Of a DNA stretch of 64,000 nucleotides, positions 1 to 10,700 are shown piece by piece (positions within the stretch are counted from its first letter, which is position 1; each line of letters opens with the position of its first letter). The position numbers were made by a program, and so were the translations under genes. This DNA is from Gnetum montanum. Taxonomy: Eukaryota; Streptophyta; Gnetopsida; Gnetales; Gnetaceae. The notes beneath the pieces are model-generated. The model was not told the origin of the DNA. It was given only the letters and a program-made list of their open reading frames with translations, and searched no databases. The DNA lies in the NCBI GenBank assembly GCA_015680685.1, contig MNCI01020650.1, forward strand, positions 114,931 through 178,930. The letters are read 5' to 3'.

Positions 1-275
1 TTGTAATTTTGAAATCCTAATGGTGTAACTCCTTGCCAAGGATTTGCCATCATAATCCTTTGAAATGTTGAACTCTTAGACTTTCTAGATCTTCTCTTAC
101 GAATTGACAAACCAGAGATAATGGGTGATCTTCTTGATCTTCTAGTTTTCACTCCACTACTTGTTCCCAATTCAGAAACTTTCTTTTGTTCTTGTTCTGA
201 TGAAGAATCAGTCTTAGAATCTAGAATATCCTTTGAAACTTTGAAACTTTCCAAACTATGAAATTTCTTGGTCAT
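1..275 (-). CDS. Partial unrecognised ORF, Ser/Arg/Lys-rich
   Basis: An open frame runs leftward from an ATG at 275 to the window edge: 91 codons with no stop. An in-frame TAA lies about ten codons upstream of the ATG, so this ATG or an exon boundary close to it would be the start. The product begins MTKKFHSLESF. It then has an acidic/serine stretch (SKTDSSSEQEQKK), a basic stretch with RRSRRS and RKRRSRKSKSS (nuclear-localisation-like), and MMANPWQGVTPLGF near the edge. It lacks the in-frame TAG stops that fill the retroelement genes here, so it may be a younger or host-derived exon. I do not recognise the family. A fragment of a viral or transposon protein remains possible, because its 3' part is outside the window. 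Confidence 0.35.
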   Translation of the reverse strand, partial: MTKKFHSLESFKVSKDILDSKTDSSSEQEQKKVSELGTSSGVKTRRSRRSPIISGLSIRKRRSRKSKSSTFQRIMMANPWQGVTPLGFQNY

Positions 276-1886
276 GAACTCAAAATAGTATCTAATTCTT
301 AAGCCTTACAAATAATTGTTGATGTGCTAAAATTATAAGGCTTATGAACCTAGAGGCTTAATTTTCAGCCCTCCTTCTAGTGCCAAAAGAATTGCATAAG
401 AAATTTGAAATTGAAACGGTTTCTGCTTTGGAAGTGGCAATGCCCAAGCGAGTTCTTCTTCCACCTTGAATCCGCGTCCCTGCAAAAATTGTTTTTTGTT
501 TGTTTTTGGCACTACGCGACCAGCAAAGACGTCACTGATTTAGGGCCAAAAGGAATAGTTGATTCTGCGTGAAATGAAAGCCATTACAGGGCAAAGAGAA
601 CCTTGCATTCCCCTACCTTGGTACCAACGCGATCCTTGTAAACAAAATGGCATTCTCCTGGACTGTTTTCATTTCTTTACAGCAATGTCGTCTATTTCCT
701 CCCAACGCGTACAGTGGTGGCTGGAATTGTGTTTGTTTTTTTGCAATAAAAACATTATCCAAACCTTACAATTGTGACTTTGATATTTCTCATTGATGCA
801 TCCATAAACAGGATTGGCTCTTTTAGCTTTTCAACTCTTTTCATCCTTCCCTTTGCAAAGGAGCATGATGAATTTTTCTTTCCTTGATATTAACTCTTGA
901 AAATGAAAATATTATATCTTCATTTCCTAATTTTCTACATGAAACTTCTAGTATAAAATATCAATAAGGCTCAACCATCATATATATTTTTTGCTTTGAA
1001 TATCTTCTATGGCTTATTCATAGTTTATCACCTTTGCTGTTCCATGAAATGGCTAAATGTGCCAACAAGTAGGTCCTTTACTCGTTCTATTATTAAATTT
1101 CGTGCATCTTGTTTGGAAAGTAGATTACCGTACTCATATTTTGAAACATGCATTTGACTAAAAAACTCCACTTCACTACTTGAGCCGCCTGCACTGGCTA
1201 CACATTTGTTAATAATCCATAAAAAGCAACTTTTTATTTTTTTTTTAGTTTTAAAAAGAAAACATGTAAATTAATGGGTTCGAAGATATTGATTCATTTA
1301 GATGTGATGGCTTATAGATAGGTTATTTTTGATTAATCATAGAGGACTGCAACGCCAAAGTAATAGATTATCTAAGTGGGCTACTGCCGATGAAGATGAA
1401 GATCGTAGATTTGCCATTGTTTTCTTAGGGCAAAGATCTAAGCAACATCATCTACAAGATCATTATCGGTGTTACTGGTGACTGGTTGGAACGTGCTGCC
1501 ATTATGTAGGCACAGTCGAACGTGTTGACGGTGAACGGTGATTACGGTGGGTGGTAGATGATAGTTGGTGATTGACAGTGGTTTCTTCGGGCTACTATTA
1601 ACATGGGAGGAGGGTGACGGATGGGGGGCCTCTTCTTTAACATGGGAGGGGGCAGTGTCTGGCACACAGAGAGAACCTAGATCTGGCAGTTTCCTTCTTT
1701 TGTTTTGTTTCTTTTCTACACCCTAGTGGGCAACCTTCCCTCTTTCCGAGAGGTGACCTCTCACGTTCTAATGTGCAGATGACTAACGATGATGGAGAAG
1801 CAATGCTCATAGCACATTAGCGGGACATCAGCAGTGACACTCTCAAACGGATGTGCATAACAACAATAGGCGAATGAAACAAGCGC

Positions 1887-1920
1887 AGCAATGGACATTG
1901 GTTTTCTATTTTCCTTTTTT
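1887..1920 (+). repeat. 34-bp dispersed repeat, copy 1
   Basis: The segment beginning AGCAATGGACATTGG and running into TTTTCTATTTTCC recurs almost unchanged at 2319-2352. A weaker third echo (GGTGGTTTTCTATG) lies near 2236. The repeats share a polypyrimidine tail but the flanks differ. Function unknown. Confidence 0.6.
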
Positions 1921-2318
1921 TTTTAATTTTCTCGCACACAATGCCGCTGCAGACAGCAACAAGCTCTCTCTCGTTCCTGTTGTAGACACTGATGACAATA
2001 GGTGAACTGGTGACAGCAGAACAACAACTATTTTATTTTATTTTTCCTCTTTCTCAGGCCACACGTGGTGCATCTCTCAGCCTCCGATTCTTATGGGGGG
2101 CGAAGCAGGCTTCCCGTCAGCAGCAAGCATGATGGAGGCAGGAGCGGGCGTCAATGGAAGCGGTGACGCAGGTTCCTGTTATCGCTAGCGATTGTAGGTG
2201 GTTTGCTAGACACGATAGCGCAGCACATGCAGAACGGTGGTTTTCTATGTTTGCAGATAGAAATAGACATGTTTCCTCTCCTGACGCACGTGGAACAGCC
2301 ATAAACATGTGCACACAA

Positions 2319-2352
2319 AGCAATGGACGTTGGTTTTCTATTTTCCTTTTTC
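2319..2352 (+). repeat. 34-bp dispersed repeat, copy 2
   Basis: Second copy of the segment at 1887-1920, with a single clear change (GGACGTTGG for GGACATTGG) before the same TTTTCTATTTTCC tract. Confidence 0.6.
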
Positions 2353-2673
2353 CTCTCAACCATAAGTGGTGGACGGCACATCGAACAATGGACATGCAGA
2401 TGGTGGTGGTGGCCACATCAAGGTGGTAGACAACTTCTACGCTTCATTTTCTCTCTCCTATGCATGGAGACGTGAAAACCAAAGGTGACACTAGCAGTCA
2501 CGTTTCTCTCTCTCAATCCTGGGATCCATCTTTCTCTTCCCTCATCCAACGGCACCTATGGGCAATGTTGCAACAACTTCCACAATGGACTGGCATTAAG
2601 CAAGAGCACCAAGACTAGGGAAAATTTTAATTTTAATTTTGGATTATTTATTATGCTATGAAATTGTACAAAC

Positions 2674-2795
2674 ATTCAATTTAAATTTTCAACTATTTTG
2701 CTTGATTATTCGTTTTCAAAACATAGCATAGCCCTCTTTAAAAAATATTCAATTTAAATTTTTAATTATTTTACTTAGTTTATTATTTTTAAAAG
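2674..2795 (+). repeat. AT-rich tandem duplication
   Basis: Two imperfect units, each starting ATTCAATTTAAATTTT and continuing through an AACTATTTTGCTT-like stretch, lie at about 2674 and 2746. A GGTGATAGTCT motif follows twice (about 2796 and 2831). No coding content. Confidence 0.5.
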
Positions 2796-2894
2796 GTGAT
2801 AGTCTGTACCCATATGGGAGATGTCCTAGGTGATAGTCTCTTAAAATGAGTTTTTCCCAGGTGTTGGTGTGTTCAAGATTTATGTATCAACAAT

Positions 2895-3971
2895 TGTTAC
2901 ATTGTGCATCCAACAACAATTGTGTCAAAATGTTTATGGTTTATGTTGTAATAATAAAATATGTTATAATTATGAGGTTTATAGAGGTAATGGACATAGA
3001 ATAGTGTAGAATAGTGTTGTAAGTAATATGCTTTGAGGTAAATTATTGAATAATTACATTTTTATAAAAGTATATAATTTTATATTTTTATTCTATGTTA
3101 AACCCCTTTTCAAGTAAATCATGCAATATTACATTATTATTTATAAAAATATGTACATTTATATTGTTAATCAATGCCAATACCTCACATTACTTTTTAT
3201 TATATTTACGTATCAATATCGAAGTTACAAGGATTTACCTTCATGGGTAAATATGCTATGTTAATGTTATTTCATAGCTTATACCACTTTTCATTAAAAA
3301 AATAAAAAAAATATTTACTATATTTATATCTCTCCTTTTATTTTTATCTCATCCTTTTTAAAAATATTACGTAGGGTTATATATCAAATTGTAAAATCAT
3401 AGTTGTGATCCTAAATTTTGGGAGATTGGTAAAGGTAATATTAATGTAATAGTGTAATCTTTTATAACAAGTAAGGCATGATTAAAAATAGCTAAGGACA
3501 CCAGTAGTGTATAGAGGTTTTTGTAGCACTAACTATCTTAAAATATTAAGATAAGAAAAGTCTATAAAAGAGTATGCAATATTAATAACGTTTGATATTT
3601 TGCAAACATAATAAGAGAAAGAAAATGAGCTCAAAGACATTGTTACAAAAGATAATAAATAAATTTTTGATTTCTTTGGAGTATGACATGGAGTAATGAA
3701 AATACAACATATAGAAAATCATAAAAAAAACATAAAGACATGTTAGAAGTGAATGATAAATAACTTTTATTAACTTTTTACTATTTTGCATGGAAATAAA
3801 GACATGACATTTGTGTATAGTTTGTGCTAATTTTGAAAAATCATTGAAAATCTTAATGAAGAATCAAATTAAAATAAGCATAGTATTTGAGGTAAGTTAA
3901 ACAATTTTAGTTTTTTTAACATCTACAAATTACAATCGTTGTTGGATACTGACTTGCTCAACTGCTCATCA
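2895..3971 (+). repeat. About 1.05-kb AT-rich repeat joined to an LTR 3' tail, copy 1
   Basis: From the words TACATTGTGCATCCAACAA onward this stretch matches 45277-46384 closely along its whole length, including short AT runs. Both copies run without a break into the tail of the gypsy LTR (...CTGCTCATCA) and a TTGGCA/TTAGCA primer-site-like start. In this copy the LTR tail is shortened: the part resembling 'gattcatatggttgggc' is missing. Directly downstream begins the reversed 3' end of an aORF with no LTR between. The segment may be the upstream part of a variant LTR, or an element captured inside an LTR. No protein is encoded. Confidence 0.65.
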
Positions 3972-6741
3972 TTGGCACTGTTGTTAAGTGGTTAAGGTTG
4001 TGGCTATCTAGCTATAGCTATGACTGTTGGTGAAAGACGGAAAGCATCTAGTAATGCTTTCATCTTCTCCTCCTTACTCTGGGGATTGTCCATGGTCCAT
4101 GCAGCATCACCAATGTGGGCTAGCATGGGAATATCTCACAAACAGGGCATTACAAGAAATAGCTCCTTCACATTGACAAACTAGGTTGTAAATTATTTTC
4201 ATTTAACATCAAATTCTTTAATAGCATTTTGCAATTCCTCATAGTCATTCATCCTCTAGGCTAGGTTCTTAGCTATGGATCTCTAATTAGTGAAGCAATG
4301 CTTGAGAACATCAAGTTTAGCATTTGTCGTTTCAAGTTTATGCTTTGTCTATGCTTGAACTTGGTCTTATCCAATAGGTACAAGCTATCCACAGTTTTTC
4401 AAATTTGACCTTGGCCTTCTAATAGTTAGCATTGCCAAGTTTTCATATTAGAGGTTGGTGAGCTCCATGTATTTGGTCATCTCCTCAATTTCTAGCTCCT
4501 TGAGGCAAATTTCAACTTTGTTGTACTCATTCAATCTATCAAAGATGGGTTGTCATACATCACCTCCTTGTTGGAGTTGCTGGAGGGCCTCATTCACCTT
4601 CAACTTCCCTAATTGGATATGTTTTTCATTGATTTTCTTTTACAAGAGGACCTAGTCCTTGTAGTGATTCTTGACACTTTCGAATTTAAGGGCCTCATTC
4701 TTCCAAGCGGCAATCTCAATTCTAGTGAAGGGCATGGACCTCCTCCATTGAGAGATTATAGTTTTCTACTACTAACCTTCTCAAATCCATGGTCACCTTG
4801 ACAAGCTACTCCTAATGTTGTCTCATGTATTCAATCATTTATTCTTTCAGGAGCTCAATATTATGCAGGCGATGATTGTCCTTAGTTAGATTTGCATTCT
4901 CTCAATGAAACTCCAACAAGTTCTTTTGAATGTTATAGATGGTGGCATCTACTAAGGATTGGTTGAAGATCACCAACTCCTTGGTGTACTCAACCTCTTA
5001 AATTTTAGACTGAAGCTACTGAAAACCTTCATCCTTGATTATAACTGGGTTGAGTACAGTGGGATTAGAAAGGTTGGCTTTTAACTCCATAACTTCAATA
5101 GCCAAGTAATGGTTTTTCTCTATGGCTACCTCAAGTTGGGCGTTGGTAATGAGGTACTTTCCCTTTACCTCCAATAGTACCAATTGGGTAGTAGTGATGT
5201 TATTTGAAAGCTGAAAGACCTTTGAAATTAGTTACCAGGTTTCTATTAATCGTTCTAGCAACTTCTTATGCTAGGTTATGCTGAGCCTTCCACTTGCCAC
5301 TCTTGCAGACATTTGAAAATCTCTAAGTGCAATAGTATTTGGCACAGACATCGCATGAACATTTAGGACTTCACCCACTTTATCTACCATTACCTTAATT
5401 GTTATTTCTTGCCCTTGGTGATGCATCACCAAGACAGTAGTGCCATGACCCTCTTCTAGGTGCACCGAGAAGGTAGCAGCATTTCCAAAGATTTTTGAAA
5501 ACTGCTACTATTTAGGAATGGAGATCATTACCTCCCAAGTAGTAGGATTTGAGCACATGGGTGCCTACATTCATTGGGTAGAGAAAGTTAGTGTCATGTC
5601 CTCCAACCAACTTATTGTATGAGTTACCTCATTCACATGGCTTAAGGTTAGTCAATAGACAAATGGGTCATCACTCGGACTAGCTTGCTACTACTGTAAG
5701 AGTTGCTCTTGGAGCTTTTGCATGTGATCCATGATAGCATGAGCCTTCAGTTTTGTTTCATGAATGGGTGGTGGTGATGGCTACTCCTCTTCCTTGGTCA
5801 CAGTAGGGACCTTATTTTTCATCATTTCTGCCCAAGAGGCACCAAGTGTATGTCTAAGTGTATCATTGGAGTAGTGAGATATTCCTCCCCTTTTGCATAA
5901 TTTTTGAATGAGGCATGGAAAGGGAAGTACCTTTTTCCCATGCTTATTTTCTTTGAACTAATTCTTTATCTCAAGAAATGTCAACTATGGAAGGTTGATA
6001 GGAAATTTTCCACTCAAAGCAACACACGCATGGGCAGAGAAGGCTATCACCTTACTGGGCCTCATCATCGGATTGAGGTGATAGGCTGCTATCTTGAAGT
6101 AGGTGGGTTTTGCTATGGTGAGTGCACCACACTCCTTGTGGTCCATCCATAACACTATTGGATCCACTCCTTTTTAACCTATAGGTTTACTTACATCAAG
6201 ATCTTTGCAAGTTGGTTCCAGTTTTAGGTAACCCAAGGGCTTGAGAGATGGTCTCCACCGAGTAGGATACACTTATGTTCTTAATGTTCATAGTGATGTT
6301 TGGCTGCTTGTTATTCTAGAAGAGATATGTCTCTTCCATGTACCACTTCCCACTGGAAGTGATGATTGACCACATGGGAAAGCTTTATAGCTACGTTCTG
6401 ACATCTTTTGGGGCAAAGTCTAAGAAGGTTCCAAAGTTCAGTTTTTTTAGAACTAAACGTTGAATTTTCTTAGACTAAATTTGCATAAGGTAGGCATCTA
6501 TCAACATAACCTCAAGGCTTGGCCTTGGTCCTGGTGCCTCATCTTGGTGGAATTACTTTGTTTCAACTTGGGGAATCTAATGGATAGATTCCACTTTGGG
6601 CTCCTTTCAAAGAGGTCTTGTTGCATGAGTTTCAGCTGCCTACTCCTAGGATTGTTCTTGTTGGCCCCTTCTAATTCTGGATCACTTGTCCCTTGGTTAC
6701 AATAGTCCTCCTTCCTACAAACACTTTGGTCTTGGTTTCAT
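3972..6741 (-). pseudogene. Element D aORF, 3'-truncated decayed copy (PF20167-like plus coiled coils)
   Basis: Read on the minus strand from the ATG at 6741, this is a broken copy of the third gene carried by most gypsy elements here (fullest copy 37841-40696). The best conserved part is at about 6167-5870. There YFKIAAYHLNP, MRPSK, FSAHACVALSGKFPINLP and then a KALPFPCLI-KLC-like stretch are visible. This pattern resembles the 'putative plant transposon protein' domain (PF20167), often carried by Athila-type elements. Further on come RLNPN-like and ATILV-like pieces and heptad-rich regions typical of long coiled coils. Stops and frame changes are frequent, and the normal start MAPK is altered to an M-K-P-like reading. 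The 3' end is cut off near 3972, where it abuts the repeat at 2895-3971. PPT and 3' LTR are missing. No enzymatic role is visible. Confidence 0.65.
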
Positions 6742-7040
6742 TTTTACATAACATGATCAAGGATTAGCATTTGATGTGTAACCTTAAAACACTTAGTACC
6801 TTATCTCTTTAGGTTAGTTAAACTTGGCTATGTTGTGATCATGGTAGGTCTCATTATTCTAATATGATTTTAATATTATTTCATTTTAATGTCTACCAAA
6901 GTTTGTTGGAAAAGTTTAACTTTCATAAATTAGTGATTTTAATATTATTTTATTAGTTAAACCTTATGGGATTTAGAAAAAATTCTAAAATTTTTTTGTT
7001 AAAAACCTAAGGTTTGTGGCCCCCATGACGTAGAGCTCAC
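6742..7040 (-). other. Predicted 5' intron of element D aORF
   Basis: On the minus strand a donor context CAGAG|GTGAGCTC starts at 7040 and the aORF ATG lies 299 nt downstream. The acceptor AG is mutated (TAAAA before ATG). A TAATCC branch-like motif lies about 30 nt upstream. Donor position and length match copies A (297), B (317) and E (303). Confidence 0.55.
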
Positions 7041-7139
7041 CTCTGATAGTTGTAGGACTAAAGAATGAGATGAATTGGACAAGCGATTTGAAAGTTATGG
7101 GCTCTAAAAAATTGAAAAAACTTTTTTCCCATTTGAAGC

Positions 7140-7262
7140 AAATCACAAAAATTTGCTAAATGTTGGGTAGTATATATAGAATTTTTGTCATGCATCGATA
7201 GGATCCTATTGACATGATTGCATCGATGGGATCATGTCAACGCAATCGATGACAACATTTTT
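7140..7262 (-). promoter_or_regulatory. Promoter-like module upstream of element D aORF
   Basis: On the minus strand, palindromic words of the CATCGATG/CATCGATT type recur three times between 7262 and 7185, interleaved with TTGACATG and TGTCAATAGG. A TATATATA box follows at 7178-7171, then a conserved leader (TTTTTTAGAGCCCATAACTTTC) up to the intron donor. The same order is found in A and B. Promoter activity is inferred. Confidence 0.5.
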
Positions 7263-7297
7263 TAGCTTTAAAAAATCAAGGAAAAAGAAAGAGTTTC

Positions 7298-8133
7298 TGA
7301 TGAAGCATCGTGGCTAGTTGTCTCAATGGCATCTCATCAACGCAACCATGTCAATATAGGGTTTGTCCCATTGATGTGTACTCATTGACAGGGCTTTCTA
7401 TTTTGCCTATAAATACGCACTCACCAACCATGTTTATGGCATAAGTCTCATAGTTGTATAGCAAAGCTCTAGTAGTTTTTCTACTTGAAAGTTAGAATAT
7501 TTTTCTAAGTATCCACAGTAGAAGTCAAAGAGTATATAGATCTTTATTCAAACATTGTTGTACCTAGGCACGACAGTGTGTGTGGCAATAAAGAAAAGCT
7601 TTTTAATAAACCTTGCAGCACTTTGAAATAGATTAATTATTTCCTTTATGCATTTAATATTCTAAAAAATTTTCTCTAATGTTTTAAGTAATTGAAGAAT
7701 TAATGAAGCTAGACTAATTTAAATTAAATAACAATTAATTAAGCACATAAGTATGATCACTTCAACCATAAACTTGGCACTTGGTAATTCCAATAACACT
7801 TAACGTTTGGTAATCTAGCAGTGTTAAACATGTTTATGATGTATATGATGAGTGGGAATGGATGCTTATGTTAGGATTAGTTAAATGTTAGTTAGTTAGA
7901 TTAAATTAGTAATTAAATACCTTTCATTCTTTATTCTTTATTCTTAGATGACTTAGACCATAAAATGATAAATATCATAAATATTCTTAAGTGTAATTGT
8001 GAAGACAACGATAGTTTCACTTCCTAGAGACCAATGTACTTAGAAGGTTATAAGTCTATGAAATTTGACCAAATCATGCATGAAAACTTAGTGATTCATA
8101 TGGTTGGGTGTAGGGTCTACTCATCACTCATCA
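7298..8133 (+). repeat. LTR, 5' end of element A
   Basis: 836 bp, starting TGATGAAGC and ending CTCATCA, directly followed by a primer site. U3 is very short: palindromic words (CATCAACG, CCCATTGATG, CTCATTGACA) fill the first 100 bp, then a TATAAATA box at 7408-7415. R/U5 includes CACAGTAGAAGTC and an ATTCAAACATTGTTGTACC stretch shared by the other LTRs. The left flank is the aORF spacer of element D, so A inserted into D. The expected 5-bp flank is GTTTC. No matching right-hand LTR is present. Confidence 0.85.
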
Positions 8134-8134
8134 T

Positions 8135-8152
8135 TGGCACCATTGACAAGGA
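8135..8152 (+). other. Primer-binding site of element A (tRNA-Asp type)
   Basis: TGGCACCATTGACAAGGA lies one base after the LTR. It matches the Athila/Tat consensus TGGCGCCGTTGCCGGGGA, complementary to the tRNA-Asp 3' end. Most differences are transitions, several at CG sites. Confidence 0.75.
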
Positions 8153-8294
8153 CTTGTAGTTTGATACATTCGCTATTTAGGACTTAGTGAATATTATTTG
8201 AGATCATTGAAATGAATCCTAAAGTCACAATCATTCAAAAAATAAAAAATTATGATTATAATTAAAGCACATTGAATTTTTATTTTAATCCAAA

Positions 8295-10700
8295 ATGCCT
8301 TCTCATCACAGGCATGATAAATCAAAATCACCAATGCCCCAAGAATTCAAAGTGATGTACGCTCATCCAGATGAGTTTGTACCTAATTTTATCTTCATCC
8401 TGCATTAGGATGAATAGCCACAATGAAGAGATATGGAGGATAATATTTTGTTGCTTCTCAACTAATCTATTTCTGAGATGCTACTCCAAGCTATTAAGAG
8501 ATTGGGCATCTAGGATCTCCATGATAAATACATTGTGCAGGACCATGACTATTGGGACTACCATCCCACAAAAACACAAAGTAAATGAGATTGGCACCTA
8601 GAGAAGTGCCATGAAGCTACGAAGGGGAAACAATTCACTAACCCTTTGTTCCTGGTGAATTAAAATAATAAGAAGGACCCTTCCTCTTAGGATTCTCAAC
8701 ATAAAGATTATCCACCCCTTGACTCTAGTGAAGAAGGCTTGAACCTGAACTTACAATCCACTATTAACAATCCAGGCTTAAGCAGAAGTGGGAGTCAAGG
8801 TAGGGGCTCGGCAAGCATCATGATGATGATAAACCTAATGAATATGGTCATGAAAAGTGGATAGAAGGTGGAAAACACTATGGTGATGGTAGTCCTCCTT
8901 CCTCTTCATCCTCTTCATCTACATCTTCTTCCTCCTCCTTTGAATCTGACTGACATTGCAAAGGGTAAAATTATGATGAAGGTGGATTATGGGACAATAA
9001 TGATCGTAGGCTCTATCATGAATGAAGGTATAGCAAAGGACATCATAAGTGTCATTGAAATCATGATGACGATGAACCTTTTCTAGCAACTTGAATCATG
9101 TTGAACATTGCAAAGGTAGGCAAAATTCCAACCAGGCATATGAAAGACAACAAAATTAAGAGGTTGGATATTAATAATATCCTTAAATTTGAGGGGGATA
9201 TAACTCAGATCCGTAGATCCATCTCCAAGCCTTTCACAATTCCTATGCCTTATAGAATATAGAGAATGACTGGAAAAAGCTTAAGTTGTTTCCTAGGATA
9301 CTTACAAAAGAAGTAGAAAATTCGTATTGCTCTTTGGAACCAGAATCAATTCGCTGATGGAGTATGATGATTAAGTTATTTAGTGATAAATATCAAGCAT
9401 ACTCCAGGGTATTCAATTTGATAAAGTAAATCCAAGGCTGGTGAGAAGGAACACATAAACCCTTGGACATAGCCATGGGCAGGTATTATTCCCTTTTGTA
9501 TAGGTGTCTTGGCCATGGTTATTCTTAGTGGGAACAACTTCACCATATCATAAATGGGCTCCAATCAGAAATAAGGAGAATCCTTGGGGTCTATGCCCAA
9601 GGGAGACTCTCAAAACTTCAAGCCCATTAGATTCAAAGGTGAATTGAGGAGGCTATAAAAGAAGAAAGCAAGTTGACAAAATGGGAAAGTGCTAAGGCGT
9701 ATAACCAGGATCCTTCCATCGAAAAAAGGAAGGTTCATTTTTCTGACAATGAAGGGGAGACACCACTTGGTGAAGTGATGTAATGAAAAATCTTACTAAT
9801 TCAAATATATATTTCCAAAACTTTAGCTAAGGTGGAAAAATGTGGGAATCTTTGGATGAAAAATTTCAAACTGCTCTAAAAATTGTAGAGGAATCCAAAG
9901 AGCAAGGTAGTGATTATGGCCGCAAGAGAAGAAACAAGGTTGAACATGCCTACCACAAGGATAAGGGCAAAGCTGTTATAGTAAAATAGGTTGTGGAGTT
10001 AGAATTGAATGATGATGGTGGGTGTGACATTTGCCAATATGACAAGAATAAGGGATGTTTCCCTCTTGTGTCACACTTATAGGAATCTAGGGTGTATGCT
10101 CTCAATCCTAGGTTGGCAAGAAGGCAAGCACCCAGAAGATTACCTTATCCTCAAGGCAATCCCAAGCAGTTCCACTAACAAAAAGCTTATTATTCAAGTG
10201 GAGATCTACCACAACCATATGAGTAGTACCAGTAGTGGAAGCACCCACAGTCATGGGAGATGCCACCACCAAGGCAGTAGTACCCTTACAAGTAGCTAGA
10301 TCTATATGGGTACTATGTTTAACAACCCATGTATTCATGTGACTTTTCTAGTCACCCTTCTTTTCAACATCACTACTATCCTCCGAAGTACTAGAGAGCT
10401 TATTCTTCATTGCCCAGAGGGGAATTTGCATTTCATCAATACCCTCCTCATCCTTTTGCACATGTCGCTCCATCCTTAACCCAATTACCTTTTGCTCCAT
10501 CCATATAGGATGAAACTTTTGTGCAGCCACAACAACATAACACTACTAAGGTTGTTAACTTCCAACTAGTTCCTCCATCGAGTGGTTCAAAACCCAAACC
10601 TTGTAAAAGATCATTCTTTCAAACCAATAGCCCTACAAATGCCCCACTAACTTATGTGGCTGGTCATCCTATTTCTCCTTCATTCTTTGCATCTATTTCT
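8295..10700 (+). pseudogene. gag: Element A gag (decayed)
   Basis: Starts at ATG 8295 (MPSHHRHDKSKSP), with the same leader distance from the primer site as copies B and G. The N-terminal part has AHPDEFVPNFIFILH and DYWDYHPTKTQSK, also found in B, G and H. A serine-rich, low-complexity linker follows at about 8880-8950. The capsid-like core lies at about 9100-9700: the primary copy of LQAFQDACALQNIEN is damaged here but recognisable by comparison with 42782-43320. A CDICQY...KGCF motif at about 10025-10065 may be a variant zinc knuckle. The C-terminal part is Pro/Gln/Tyr-rich. It runs without frame change into the protease region, so Gag and Pol were probably one polyprotein. Many TAG stops interrupt it. 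Confidence 0.7.

Larger units (their letters stand above)
276..2673. other. Gene-free region with a CG-richer block
   Basis: No frame here resembles a known protein and no LTR or primer site is seen. From about 1440 to 2600 the sequence is clearly richer in G, C and CG dinucleotides than its surroundings. Short motifs recur there (AACATGGGAGG at 1602 and 1639; CAATGGACRTTGG). The small open frames on both strands overlap one another and look like chance frames in a CG-richer stretch. Confidence 0.5.

Noticed and set aside
2117-2429. Overlapping ORFs on both strands (about 76-99 codons)
   Set aside because: They overlap in three frames, resemble nothing and follow local CG content.
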